This document shows, in pieces, positions 53,373 through 60,953 of a DNA stretch of 64,000 nt. Within the stretch, counting starts at the first letter, position 1. Each line of letters begins with the position of its first letter. The notes under the pieces were generated by a model. The model made no database searches. It saw only the letters and a list, made by a program, of their open reading frames with translations, and was not told the DNA's origin. Both the position numbers and the translations under genes were made by a program. Source of the stretch: SZUA-584 sp040768905 (lineage in GTDB: Bacteria > Bacillota > Clostridia > Christensenellales > SZUA-584); NCBI GenBank assembly GCA_040768905.1, contig JAXGMA010000001.1:2170001-2234000 (forward strand), given 5' to 3'.

Positions 53373-53663
53373 TTATTGCGTGTTGAGGCGGCTGATAAAG
53401 CCCAGCATGTTCTTTGCGGCATCGGACATATCTTGCGAGTCATCCAATACCGCATTTGGCATCCCGCTATCATGAAAAGAGCTATTCCCCGCAAACATTT
53501 TCCTGATGCGCTTTGCCATCTCGTCCCTGTCGTGCATGAGTATCATGGCAAGTCGTATGTAGTCGCTGCGCTGGCTGGTTGGAATGGCTTGGTATATTTC
53601 GTAGGCGAGGCGATGGGAGTATTTGTCCATGTTGAGCCGAAACGTGATGCGTTTCTCGTTCAT
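53373..53663 (-). CDS. ParR-like partition adaptor
   Basis: A 96-residue protein starting MNEKRITFRLNMDKYSHRLA, which looks like a ribbon-helix-helix DNA-binding unit, with a flexible acidic C-terminal tail of the type that contacts actin-like filaments. The ATG at 53663 overlaps the parM stop (ATGA). Position directly after an actin-like gene and its size support a ParR role: it binds a centromere array and the filament end. Sequence identity to any known ParR is not evident to me. Confidence 0.68.
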   Translation of the reverse strand: MNEKRITFRLNMDKYSHRLAYEIYQAIPTSQRSDYIRLAMILMHDRDEMAKRIRKMFAGNSSFHDSGMPNAVLDDSQDMSDAAKNMLGFISRLNTQ

Positions 53664-54580
53664 GAGGGTTCACCCGCGAAAAGCTTCGCCAACCGCTCAT
53701 ATGCAATGGCATTCGCTCTCACGTCCTTGACGAACACCATTCTGGCATAAAGGGAAGAATCGACGCTGCGTTCCACCAGCGCAGCGCCGCCACCCATGAA
53801 GATCGTGGGAACTGCCGTGATATCGAACCCGCTTTCAATGAGCGTTCGCATCAATCTGTCGATATACAATTTTCCCTGATGCTCTATGATTTCTTTGGCT
53901 TTCTCATCGATGGTGCAGGGAAGGGATTTCATAACCCGCTCAATCTGTGCCGCTGTGATGGATAGCCCTGTATGGCTGCGCACGTCTTCAAGAATCCTGT
54001 CCATCATGCGGATGATACCCATTTCAAGGCTGCGGCAGGTATCAGCGTTTGGCGTCCCGTTGTCCATTCGAAATGCATCCACTGTCCAGCTTCCAATATC
54101 GCAGACAATGACGGACGGTTCGTTTGAGAGATCGCCCATGTTCCCGATGACAGCGGCGCAGCCCTGCGGGAACACCACAACATCGTCGATAAACACTTTG
54201 AACGTCTCGTTTTCAAAATCAAATTTCACCGGCTGCATGATATGACGCTTGAGGTATTTGATGAAGCCGTCTTTATCCCTGCCATAGCTGGTGAGCGGCA
54301 GTCCCGCCGCAATGATAACGTTGGCCTTGTTTCCGGCGTTTCGGTATTTCAGTTCCTTTGCCAGTGCGCATAGGGTTAAGATATAGTAGTTGTCGCTTTG
54401 CGTTTTGTCTCGAATGAGTGCCTGTCGTCCGCTGCCGCACACATAATATTTGTCATCGTGTCGGATGACGTTCTCAGTTGTATATGGTTCTTTCTCGTAT
54501 TCTGTTAAGCCTGTCGTGAACACACAGTTGGCCGTTTTCATACAGCCGTAGCCGTGGTCAATGCCTATAATCATATTCAT
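53660..54580 (-). CDS. parM: ParM/StbA-like actin-fold partition ATPase
   Basis: A 306-residue actin-fold protein that forms filaments to segregate plasmid copies. Phosphate-1 segment IIGIDHGYGCMKTAN near the N-terminus, phosphate-2 VIVCDIGSWTVDAFRM near residue 158, and the adenosine motif IFMGGGAALVERSV near 268. The ATG at 54580 follows AGGAGGAAAT. It is followed by the ParR-like gene with four-base overlap. The centromere is expected just upstream in 54581-54743. Confidence 0.87.
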   Translation of the reverse strand: MNMIIGIDHGYGCMKTANCVFTTGLTEYEKEPYTTENVIRHDDKYYVCGSGRQALIRDKTQSDNYYILTLCALAKELKYRNAGNKANVIIAAGLPLTSYGRDKDGFIKYLKRHIMQPVKFDFENETFKVFIDDVVVFPQGCAAVIGNMGDLSNEPSVIVCDIGSWTVDAFRMDNGTPNADTCRSLEMGIIRMMDRILEDVRSHTGLSITAAQIERVMKSLPCTIDEKAKEIIEHQGKLYIDRLMRTLIESGFDITAVPTIFMGGGAALVERSVDSSLYARMVFVKDVRANAIAYERLAKLFAGEPS

Positions 54581-54622
54581 TTCCTCCTGTGTTGTTTTTG
54601 GTTAGGGAATAACAATAAAAAG

Positions 54623-54668
54623 AGGCTATCCGCCTACGATCTTCACAAATCGTTTCTGGACAGCCTCC
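54623..54668 (-). terminator. Terminator after the ImmA-like gene
   Basis: GAGGCTATCC (54623-54632) pairs with GGACAGCCTC (54659-54668); on the minus strand the stem is followed by TTTTTATTG. It separates the ImmR/ImmA-like pair from parM. Confidence 0.7.
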
Positions 54669-54743
54669 TTAAATGCGTTCGTATATTAATAGGTAATGTG
54701 AAGAGCCAGCAATAACACTTTCAATCGGATGTTGCGTCTCTTT

Positions 54744-55379
54744 TTAATACCAATTTCCTCGTTCTTTTTCTAAATCTTCATAGTAATCATCATAGAAGTG
54801 TTTGGTTCTAGGGGGATATTTAGCGTTAATATAATCTGAAAATTGTAGCAAAACAACGTCATCAAATTCATTGGCATGGTCGAAATTATATTTGCTCAAA
54901 TAGTCTATCTTTTTCCTTGCTGCTTCGTCACTCAAACCAAAACATTCCATAAGGAAAGACACAGTAATTCTGTATCCTCTATTTGCAATAGTCTTGATAA
55001 GTATATTGGGAGCATTAGCTTGGGCTGCGAAAAAATGCGCTTCTATTTCTTCTTTTTCGCTGTGTAATTGATGATTGCATTTTATATGACCAACCTCGTG
55101 CCAAAGAGTATGTTTCATACGAGCACCGTATTTCTCTTTGTCATATAAAACTAATGTTAAGTCTGGGCGTAATCCTTTTAATAAGAATGCATCATCCAAC
55201 TCATGCCCGAGCGTTATTTCTGCTATAGAACGCCCCGTTTTTTCAGCGTATTTTTGGTAACTAATAATTTTTACGCCTTTGCACTTAATTTTCTTTGCCG
55301 GTATTGGAAATTCGTGCAAGTCGAGCTCTAATAAGGTTAAATACGCCAATGAAGTAATTCCTGACCAATCGTGTTGCAT
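54744..55379 (-). CDS. immA: ImmA/IrrE-type metallopeptidase
   Basis: A 211-residue protein with the zinc-peptidase motif HEVGH at residues 94-98 and a third ligand region EEIEAHFFAAQANAP about 12 residues later, as in ImmA/IrrE proteins. In ICEBs1 of Bacillus, ImmA cuts the repressor ImmR and turns on the element; the gene pair here is arranged in the same way, with the XRE gene directly upstream. The ATG at 55379 lies four bases after the XRE stop. This pairing strongly suggests an on/off switch controlled by repressor cleavage. Confidence 0.85.
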   Translation of the reverse strand: MQHDWSGITSLAYLTLLELDLHEFPIPAKKIKCKGVKIISYQKYAEKTGRSIAEITLGHELDDAFLLKGLRPDLTLVLYDKEKYGARMKHTLWHEVGHIKCNHQLHSEKEEIEAHFFAAQANAPNILIKTIANRGYRITVSFLMECFGLSDEAARKKIDYLSKYNFDHANEFDDVVLLQFSDYINAKYPPRTKHFYDDYYEDLEKERGNWY

Positions 55380-55382
55380 TCG

Positions 55383-55733
55383 CTATTCCTCCTCATCATC
55401 ATCTTCTTCAAGGAGAAATTTATCAATTGTTTCATTAAATATTTTGTATGCTTTTACTCTCTGTTCTTCAGTCAATTCACCAGTTTTACGAGCAATCAAA
55501 ACAAATTCTTCAGGTATTTCACTGTAACCGCATTTTGTTAACAATAATGATTTTTCGACATCTAAAGCCGTTGCAAGCTTTTCTAGCGTTGCATGGTCTG
55601 GCTTAACAGAGCCTGCTTCAATGCGGCTTATAGTGGAGTTTGTCACTCCTGCTAACTCTGCTAATTTTCTTTGACTTATTGATTTTTCTTCACGCAGTTG
55701 GACAAGGTATTGCCCAAATAAGATGGCATCCAT
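55383..55733 (-). CDS. immR: ImmR-like XRE-family repressor
   Basis: A 116-residue repressor with a Cro/C1 helix-turn-helix (ISQRKLAELAGVTNSTISRI, about residues 20-39) and an acidic C-terminal tail (DKFLLEEDDDEEE) that may be where the partner protease acts. The ATG at 55733 is chosen since GGGAG at proper spacing precedes it; the ATG at 55742 abuts that site. It is transcribed from 55788 through a region with three operator-like copies. The 3' neighbour is the ImmA-like peptidase. Confidence 0.85.
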   Translation of the reverse strand: MDAILFGQYLVQLREEKSISQRKLAELAGVTNSTISRIEAGSVKPDHATLEKLATALDVEKSLLLTKCGYSEIPEEFVLIARKTGELTEEQRVKAYKIFNETIDKFLLEEDDDEEE

Positions 55734-55759
55734 TCTAAACATCTCCCTTCATCGAAAAA

Positions 55760-55788
55760 ATTATAACACGTGCGTTCCACAAATGCAA
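55760..55788 (-). promoter_or_regulatory. Promoter of the immR-immA operon
   Basis: On the minus strand TTGCAT (55783-55788) and TATAAT (55760-55765) with a 17-base spacer. The -35 lies inside an inverted copy of the operator sequence. Confidence 0.7.
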
Positions 55789-55846
55789 CAAAAAGTGTTG
55801 CATCAAAGGAACGGACATGCTATAATAGTGTTGCATCAAAGGAACG
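55773..55846. promoter_or_regulatory. Three ImmR-type operator copies in the divergent region
   Basis: The 20-mer AGTGTTGCATCAAAGGAACG occurs twice in direct orientation (55794-55813 and 55827-55846, 33 bases apart). A third, inverted and imperfect copy, CGTTCCACAAATGCAACA, lies at 55773-55790. They cover the -35 boxes of both divergent promoters and the start site of the plus one, so they are probably the repressor binding sites. Confidence 0.75.
55798..55826 (+). promoter_or_regulatory. Divergent promoter reading to the small plus-strand genes
   Basis: TTGCAT (55798-55803) and TATAAT (55821-55826) with a 17-base spacer. The arrangement mirrors the minus-strand promoter. It has an operator copy over the -35 and another just after the -10. 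Confidence 0.72.
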
Positions 55847-56081
55847 ATGCAGTAAAGCAAGCAGGAAAGAAAAAAACAGCGGCGTTGTGACTGGCACTCA
55901 CAATCCACTGTCCCTTTTGTCTGCGGCACTTCATATCATTATGTAATGCCGAATCCCTACGGTGATATTAGCATTTTGATATGAAAAAAACAACCCACTA
56001 TATTTTGTGGGTTGAAGTGTCAACAAACACAATTCGGGCTTCTCCTGTATGCAAAATAATAATACGAGGAGGTACATTATC
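55847..56081 (+). promoter_or_regulatory. 235-base leader before the DUF3892-like gene
   Basis: No gene longer than a few residues is credible here. It contains the perfect eight-pair hairpin CAACCCAC/GTGGGTTG (55991-55998, 56007-56014), which on the minus strand is followed by a run of seven T and would act as an intrinsic terminator for transcripts coming from the right. Confidence 0.5.
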
Positions 56082-56360
56082 ATGATGTACGCAAAGAAAA
56101 TCAAAATGCAGGCGGGGTGTAATAACTCCAACAACACACAGGAAATTGCAGAAATCTATCTTGAGGGCTGCAATAACCCGGGGTTCTTTCCTAAAGCAAC
56201 CCTTCACGACTACTTAAAAACAAATCCGAACAGCATCAAGGTATATATTTCACCGTATCCTTATGTTGTTCCAGCAACAAGTTCCAGAGGTGAGAAGTAC
56301 GTTCGATCTGAACCGAATGATACTCCATACGACAATCTGCTTAAATTGCCAAGAGTGTAA
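56082..56360 (+). CDS. DUF3892-like small protein
   Basis: A 92-residue protein. The last 35 residues (VYISPYPYVVPATSSRGEKY then VRSEPNDTPYDNLLKLPRV) resemble the DUF3892 family. It has no membrane segment. The ATG at 56082 follows GAGGAGGTACATTATC; a second ATG is three bases later. It is one of two plus-strand genes served by the ImmR-type promoter, on a minus-strand-dominated element, so it is probably expressed when the switch is thrown. Function unknown. Confidence 0.72.
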   Translation: MMYAKKIKMQAGCNNSNNTQEIAEIYLEGCNNPGFFPKATLHDYLKTNPNSIKVYISPYPYVVPATSSRGEKYVRSEPNDTPYDNLLKLPRV

Positions 56361-56372
56361 GGGGGTACCATT

Positions 56373-56498
56373 ATGACTGTTCATCACGGCGGAAAAGTGG
56401 GTGCTGCTGGCAAAACGCTGGCTTCAAAATCTTCTGGAAAAGGGGCAAAGAGCAAAGCAGCAAAGACTCTGAACAATCACAAAAATACGAAACACTAA
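56373..56498 (+). CDS. 41-residue Lys-rich basic protein
   Basis: A small gene encoding 41 residues, starting MTVHHGGKVGAAGKTLASKS and ending NNHKNTKH, with many Lys, Gly, Ala and Ser and no acidic residue. AGGGGG lies eight bases before the ATG at 56373. It follows the DUF3892-like gene by 12 bases and is followed by the hairpin at 56502-56538. The composition suggests nucleic-acid binding or a disordered regulator, but this is inference from composition only. Confidence 0.6.
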   Translation: MTVHHGGKVGAAGKTLASKSSGKGAKSKAAKTLNNHKNTKH

Positions 56499-56501
56499 TA
56501 A

Positions 56502-56538
56502 GAAGCGGCTCGAAACTAAGGGAGGTTTGAGCCGCTTC
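56502..56538. terminator. Terminator after the small plus-strand genes
   Basis: GAAGCGGCTC (56502-56511) pairs with GAGCCGCTTC (56529-56538), a perfect ten-pair stem right after the basic protein gene. It is followed by GTATTATT on the plus strand. It also faces the membrane protein gene from the right and could act in both directions. Confidence 0.6.
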
Positions 56539-56581
56539 GTATTATTCACTAAAATGTGATTCTGGTAACGTATATTTTCTT

Positions 56582-56896
56582 TTAGCTTTCCTGTGCCTCT
56601 CGTGTCAGCACGATGGGCTGTCCAAATCGCTCATATGCCCAATCGAGCACCAAATCCTTATTGTGCTTTCTGGCCTTGATGTACCGCACCAGCGTCACAA
56701 TCCAGCTTACCGCCACGAGAGCGATCAGCGCGATGCCGATGCCATTGGCTAGCTGGGTATTGGCCTCATACCAGTCCTTGAAGAAAATGAGGACAGCGGC
56801 GATGGGGAAAGCAGCGATGATAAGCCGTGTTTTGAACAGCATCCATTTAACTATTTTGACCGCCCCTATAATTATGAAAGCAATGAGATGTGCCAT
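56582..56896 (-). CDS. Small membrane protein, unknown (104 aa)
   Basis: A 104-residue protein with three hydrophobic segments (about 3-20, 26-43 and 55-78) and a basic C-terminal part (YIKARKHNKDLVLDWAYERF). No family recognised. The ATG at 56896 follows GGGAGGAATCTG and is preferred over an upstream in-frame ATG. It lies downstream of parB on the same strand with a gap of 124 bases. Confidence 0.65.
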   Translation of the reverse strand: MAHLIAFIIIGAVKIVKWMLFKTRLIIAAFPIAAVLIFFKDWYEANTQLANGIGIALIALVAVSWIVTLVRYIKARKHNKDLVLDWAYERFGQPIVLTREAQES

Positions 56897-57019
56897 TACA
56901 GATTCCTCCCAATTCATGTGTTTTCATACTCATTGTAAAACGTCAAGTATTCGAATACAAAAATGAGCCTGTTTTTCTGATAAAAATCAAGGCTCATTTC
57001 TTACAGATTATTTCGAAGA

Positions 57020-57973
57020 TTATCTGGCAGCACTGATGTCCTGATTGAGCGGCACAACGTTTGACTTTTCAGGATGCCTCTTGAACCATTCTTCCAGCGC
57101 CCGGTCGATCACGCTGTCTCGCTCATGCGGCGTCACTTCTTCGGCGAAGTATTTGCTGATAATCTTATGCGATATCTTGACTTGCTTAGGCGGGGTTTGC
57201 ACTTTAGATACGATAAGCTCGTCAATCTTTTTTTCAGTCAGTAGCCCATTCTGGCTGATACCTTTGAGCTTTCTCGCCAGCGCGAGTGGGATGCCGAAAT
57301 ATTCTTCTCGCTCAAGGTTACTATACAACCATTTTTGCTCATGTTCCTTGAGATATGATAGCTCGACAGCCGGAATGAACGCCAACTTCTTTTCATCTAC
57401 CTTATCCAATAGCTGCGAAATGAGGTGAGTAAGGCGAATGTATCTCGAAATTTGTTTATAGTTTTCTCCTGATTCCTCCGCAACTCTTTCTCTTGCTTCC
57501 ATTAACTTCGGGACAAGTTGTCCTGAAGTTAAATCATTCCGTTTCCCTTGTGATTTTATAGCCTCCAGCTTATACCGATATGCCCACGCCTTTTCGGAGG
57601 GTAATACCGTTTCCCTTTGCAGGTTAGAATCCACCATTATTATGGTCGCGGTATCGTCGTCCATTTCACGGATATCACAGGGAATCACATCCATGCCCGC
57701 AAGCGTGGATGCTTCAACTCTGTTATGACCGGCCACGATCTCATACATGCCGTTTCCCAAAGGTCGGACAAGAATCGGAACGATCACGCCGCGCTCTTTG
57801 ATGCTGTCAGCCAGCTCCTGCATCTTCTCAGCGTTATGCCGCTTAAACGGGTGTTTGCTGAATGGTTGTAGCATGGATATCGGCAACGATGTAATGCTAT
57901 TGTTGACTGAATCATTGTGCTGTTCGCCTGCTTTGAAAAGGTCGTCGAAGCCTTTCAGATTCGCCTTAGCCAT
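57020..57973 (-). CDS. parB: ParB-like partition protein
   Basis: A 317-residue ParB-family protein. The ParB/Spo0J N-domain is visible as ERGVIVPILVRPLGNGMYEI and VAGHNRVEASTLAGMDVIPC, followed by the helix-turn-helix region (YKQISRYIRLTHLISQLLDK) and a C-terminal domain. It probably loads onto a centromere-type site with CTP and partners with ParA. The ATG at 57973 overlaps the parA stop by eight bases. Confidence 0.88.
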   Translation of the reverse strand: MAKANLKGFDDLFKAGEQHNDSVNNSITSLPISMLQPFSKHPFKRHNAEKMQELADSIKERGVIVPILVRPLGNGMYEIVAGHNRVEASTLAGMDVIPCDIREMDDDTATIIMVDSNLQRETVLPSEKAWAYRYKLEAIKSQGKRNDLTSGQLVPKLMEARERVAEESGENYKQISRYIRLTHLISQLLDKVDEKKLAFIPAVELSYLKEHEQKWLYSNLEREEYFGIPLALARKLKGISQNGLLTEKKIDELIVSKVQTPPKQVKISHKIISKYFAEEVTPHERDSVIDRALEEWFKRHPEKSNVVPLNQDISAAR

Positions 57974-58754
57974 TCGCCAGCACCTCCTGCGCAAACGCCT
58001 CATATGCGAGGGAGACTTTGCACTTGTTATCGTAGACAAACAGGCTTTTGCCTTCGGCGGTGTTCTCAACGGCCTTGACCGATTGCGGTATCATGGTTTC
58101 GTATATCCGAATATGCTGCCCGTATGCTTCCCGTAATTCGCTCAAGATGCTTTTACTGAACCGCAATCTGCCATCGTACATCGTGATGAGGATGCCGTTG
58201 AAATCAATGTCTGGATTGATGTTACGTTTCACTTTGGCAATCGTTCCGATAAGCAGTTCTAGGCCCTTTGCGGAAAGATAGTGCGCCTGCACGGGGACAA
58301 GAACGCTCGTGGCAGCGGCGAGTGCGTTAATCGTCAGCAGACCAATCGATGGTGCACAATCGACGAGAATGTATTCATATTCGTCATTGAATATAGCCAG
58401 CAACCTTTTCAACAGCGTTTCACGGGACATGGCGTTTGCCAGCGATGGTTCGATTCCGGACAGTTGAATGGATGATGGAATAAGATCACACCCTTCGGCT
58501 TGGAGGATGTAGTCCTCTTTCTGAAATGTAAAAGTGTCGTCAATCAAGCCTTTGAAGATATGCGCCATGGTGCAGGGTAATTCATCTGGTCGATCGTATC
58601 CCATACACATGGTAAGATTGGCCTGTGAATCGAGATCGACAACCATGACTTTTTTGCCTTGTCTTGCGAGATTGGTTCCCAGATTGTGAGTCGTGGTTGA
58701 TTTTCCAGTTCCGCCTTTTTGATTTGCAACAGCTATGATGTGTGTCTTTTTCAT
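57966..58754 (-). CDS. parA: ParA-like partition ATPase
   Basis: A 262-residue Walker-type ATPase with the deviant Walker A NQKGGTGKSTT at residues 11-21, VMVVDLDSQANLTMCMGYDR and YILVDCAPSIGLLTINALAA. It is the ParA/Soj type lacking an N-terminal DNA-binding domain. The ATG at 58754 follows AAGGAGCTACCTC. It drives ParB-DNA partition. It is the most distal element gene before the IS200 copy. Confidence 0.93.
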   Translation of the reverse strand: MKKTHIIAVANQKGGTGKSTTTHNLGTNLARQGKKVMVVDLDSQANLTMCMGYDRPDELPCTMAHIFKGLIDDTFTFQKEDYILQAEGCDLIPSSIQLSGIEPSLANAMSRETLLKRLLAIFNDEYEYILVDCAPSIGLLTINALAAATSVLVPVQAHYLSAKGLELLIGTIAKVKRNINPDIDFNGILITMYDGRLRFSKSILSELREAYGQHIRIYETMIPQSVKAVENTAEGKSLFVYDNKCKVSLAYEAFAQEVLANG

Positions 58755-59055
58755 GAGGTAGCTCCTTCCAAAACGATATTTCTCTTGAAAGGAAGCTATT
58801 CTTCTGTGTTTGAGGCTTTATTATAGGGTTTTTAGCGTTCGGGCATTAACATGTCCTGACCGCCATATGATCTCAGCACTTAAATGTGTATCGAGACCAG
58901 ACTTAACGGCGGTCTGGTCTTTTGCTTTCTGGTCTTTCGTGATATGGTCGCAATACTCAAGGATATCGCATCCGCTGAGCTCACCGAAAAATTACATTGC
59001 ATGCTCATCTTGCCCAAGACCTCTTTACAGTATTAAAGCGAGCTGTGTTAACCCA
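58755..59055. other. Non-coding region upstream of parA, probable element edge
   Basis: About 300 bases without a gene. It holds the inverted repeat AGACCAGAC/GTCTGGTCT (58894-58902, 58912-58920), followed by TTTTGCTTTC on the plus strand. It may hold a partition site, the parA promoter or the element end; no att-like repeat could be confirmed. Confidence 0.4.
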
Positions 59056-59770
59056 GAATCAGTACCACCGGCTTAGCCGGTGGTATGCTCTAGCCCTATA
59101 AGGGCATGTTACCGGCTTGCGCTTGCAAGCGCATTGAATCGTTTGCCAACCGCATAATATTCTCTGGCCGACCCTAAAGGGTCTTGTTACTTGCCTTTGT
59201 TCGTCGGCTTACCCGTAAACGGGTCAATGTACTCCTTCATGCTTATCTGATCTGCGGTGGCGTCTTCCTGTAGCTGCCTTCGGATATATTCCTGCATCCT
59301 TTTCGCATTTTTCCCAACCGTATCTACGTAGTATCCTCTACACCAAAAATGCCTGCTTCCGTATTTGTATTTCAGATTCGCATGCCTATCAAATATTATT
59401 AGTGAGCTTTTTCCTTTCAGATACCCCATTACCTGAGATACGCTCAATTTCGGCGGTATTCTCACTAGCATATGTACATGATCTGGGCATAGCTCTGCTT
59501 CGATTATTTCTATCCCCTTTCTGTCACACAGCTCCCGCAAGATTTTCCCTATGTCTTTCTTCAGCTTCCCATAGATGACTTGTCTTCTGTATTTCGGCGC
59601 AAACACAATGTGATACTTACATTCCCACATAGTATGTGCTAGACTATTCTTGTCCATTGGACTGCCTCCTTTGTTTTTGATGCGGTCGGCAAACCTCATC
59701 ATTTTAACATAGGAGGTATTTGCTTGAAGCTAAAGCTCGCTGTCTTCCCCCGGCATAGCCGGGGGTTTAT
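59056..59770 (-). mobile_element. IS200-type insertion sequence, copy 1
   Basis: About 715 bases with no terminal inverted repeats. The right end (plus-strand left) has the hairpin TACCACCGGC/GCCGGTGGTA (59063-59072, 59076-59085); the left end has CCCCCGGC/GCCGGGGG (59747-59754, 59758-59765). Both subterminal hairpins are typical of IS200/IS605 elements moved as single strands. No tnpB. The first 319 bases are identical to the copy at 63682. The outer limit near 59770 is approximate. Confidence 0.85.
59187..59657 (-). CDS. tnpA: IS200 transposase TnpA (Y1-HUH)
   Basis: A 156-residue single-strand transposase. The HUH motif is DHVHM (H60, H62), and the probable catalytic tyrosine is Y124 in MQEYIRRQ. 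The ATG at 59657 follows GGAGGCAGTCC; a longer frame start upstream lies in the left-end region and is unlikely. Full length, so the element should be competent for transposition. Confidence 0.92.
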   Translation of the reverse strand: MDKNSLAHTMWECKYHIVFAPKYRRQVIYGKLKKDIGKILRELCDRKGIEIIEAELCPDHVHMLVRIPPKLSVSQVMGYLKGKSSLIIFDRHANLKYKYGSRHFWCRGYYVDTVGKNAKRMQEYIRRQLQEDATADQISMKEYIDPFTGKPTNKGK

Positions 59771-59796
59771 TTGATTTTGACCGCTTTGCGCTCAAA

Positions 59797-59832
59797 ATCA
59801 CACTAAAGTGTACAATCACACTAAAGTGTACA
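59797..59832. repeat. Tandem 18-bp repeat with palindromic core
   Basis: ATCACACTAAAGTGTACA occurs twice in tandem (59797-59814 and 59815-59832). Each unit contains the palindrome ACACTAAAGTGT. It lies between the IS200 left end and a terminator. Possible operator or leftover insertion site. Confidence 0.6.
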
Positions 59833-59836
59833 AAAA

Positions 59837-59863
59837 AAGCCCGTCGTCAATAACGACGGGCTT
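59837..59863 (-). terminator. Intrinsic terminator of the secreted protein gene
   Basis: AAGCCCGTCGT (59837-59847) pairs with ACGACGGGCTT (59853-59863), 13 bases past the stop. On the minus strand it is followed by a run of T (59832-59838). Confidence 0.85.
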
Positions 59864-59875
59864 ATGCTTTATCTA

Positions 59876-60520
59876 TTATCCGAGCGCAACAGGCAAGTCA
59901 TTGATTGTTTTCGGGTTCTTAAGATTATCATTGTTTTTCGTAAGTTCAAAATCAAAATTGCCGTTAACCAAGACATCGCTGCCGCCATCATATTGTGCCC
60001 ATAACTGGCCTTTGGCTTCATAACTAATAACAGTATTGTCATTAGTATTCAATATGGCACTGCCCTTCGTCCAATTCCTTATTTCATATCCGATCATTTC
60101 AGGGTCGTTTTCAGGCGCTGCCGTCACTTGAACAGTTTTGCACTCTGAAGCATTCCAGCCGGTTGCATGATGCCAAATCATGAAACACATTTGGTATGTG
60201 CCTTCTTCCACGCCTATGAAAGTAAAAGTACTTGATCCGGCCTGCCTTTGAGCGCCTTCAGTTATTATTCCGCTGTACTGTTCGATGCCATCGACTGTCC
60301 ATTTTAAGCGTGTAACATCCCTGTTTGTCGTCCAGCTTGCTGTGAGGATTGTTGATTCTCCGACCACAATTTCAGTATCACCGCTGATGGAAATGTCTGC
60401 CGCTACAGCAGGCGGGCCTCCTTTTCCATTGCTTGAGCTGACGCCCGGAATACCCATAGGAGGCGCTGCAAAAGCCACCATAGAAACCCCGAAGACCAAC
60501 AGAAACACGATGCCCAACAT
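59876..60520 (-). CDS. Secreted Ig-like domain protein, unknown
   Basis: A 214-residue exported protein. The signal peptide MLGIVFLLVFGVSMVAFAAP is followed by a Pro/Gly-rich stretch and an Ig-like beta domain (about 40-140: ISGDTEIVVGESTILTASWT), then a second beta part. No anchor is seen. The ATG at 60520 has GAAAGGATTGTC before it and is preferred over the upstream frame start at 60556. Not part of the conjugative element, probably chromosomal. Confidence 0.68.
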   Translation of the reverse strand: MLGIVFLLVFGVSMVAFAAPPMGIPGVSSSNGKGGPPAVAADISISGDTEIVVGESTILTASWTTNRDVTRLKWTVDGIEQYSGIITEGAQRQAGSSTFTFIGVEEGTYQMCFMIWHHATGWNASECKTVQVTAAPENDPEMIGYEIRNWTKGSAILNTNDNTVISYEAKGQLWAQYDGGSDVLVNGNFDFELTKNNDNLKNPKTINDLPVALG

Positions 60521-60591
60521 GACAATCCTTTCATAATCACACCTTCCTTTTTCCATGAATTATTTGTTCAATCAAAGAGCTGATAATAAAA

Positions 60592-60616
60592 AACCGACCC
60601 AAAACATTGGCCGGTT
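60592..60616 (-). terminator. Intrinsic terminator of the 52-residue gene
   Basis: AACCGACC (60592-60599) with GGCCGGTT (60609-60616), one mismatch. The minus strand continues with TTTTTTATT. Confidence 0.7.
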
Positions 60617-60673
60617 ACGCTACTTGTTCCCCTGAAAAAACATTGTTACAGAGGTTTCTTCTTGCAGACTCAT

Positions 60674-60832
60674 CTACAGAAAGAAAATCTCCTGAAAATT
60701 GAGTGCGCTTAAATGAGGCACCGAAAGGACTGCGCGTGCTGGTATTTGCGTCAAAAAAATGATGGCGCCGCCAATCGCTCCGCCTATGATAACAAGCAAA
60801 AGCAGAAGAATAAAAAAATTCTTTTTGGTCAT
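60674..60832 (-). CDS. Small single-span membrane protein (52 aa)
   Basis: A 52-residue protein: basic N-terminus MTKKNFF, one membrane segment (ILLLLLVIIGGAIGGAIIFL) and a short polar tail (NFQEIFFL). AAGGAG lies before the ATG at 60832, and a terminator follows near 60600, so it is a complete small transcription unit. No family recognised. Confidence 0.6.
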   Translation of the reverse strand: MTKKNFFILLLLLVIIGGAIGGAIIFLTQIPARAVLSVPHLSALNFQEIFFL

Positions 60833-60953
60833 ATGATAGCTCCTTACATATAAATAACGATTATGATGCCAACAAAATTATATCACAACTGCATAGTAAT
60901 TCAAAACCGACGAATGTAATGTTCACAATAATGACACATTTTCTAAAAAATGA

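Noticed and set aside
55773..55846. Short CRISPR array
   Set aside because: Only three copies, one inverted and imperfect, with promoter boxes inside and no cas gene; these are operators.
58755..59055. att site of the element
   Set aside because: No matching repeat could be found at the other side because the left end is outside the window.
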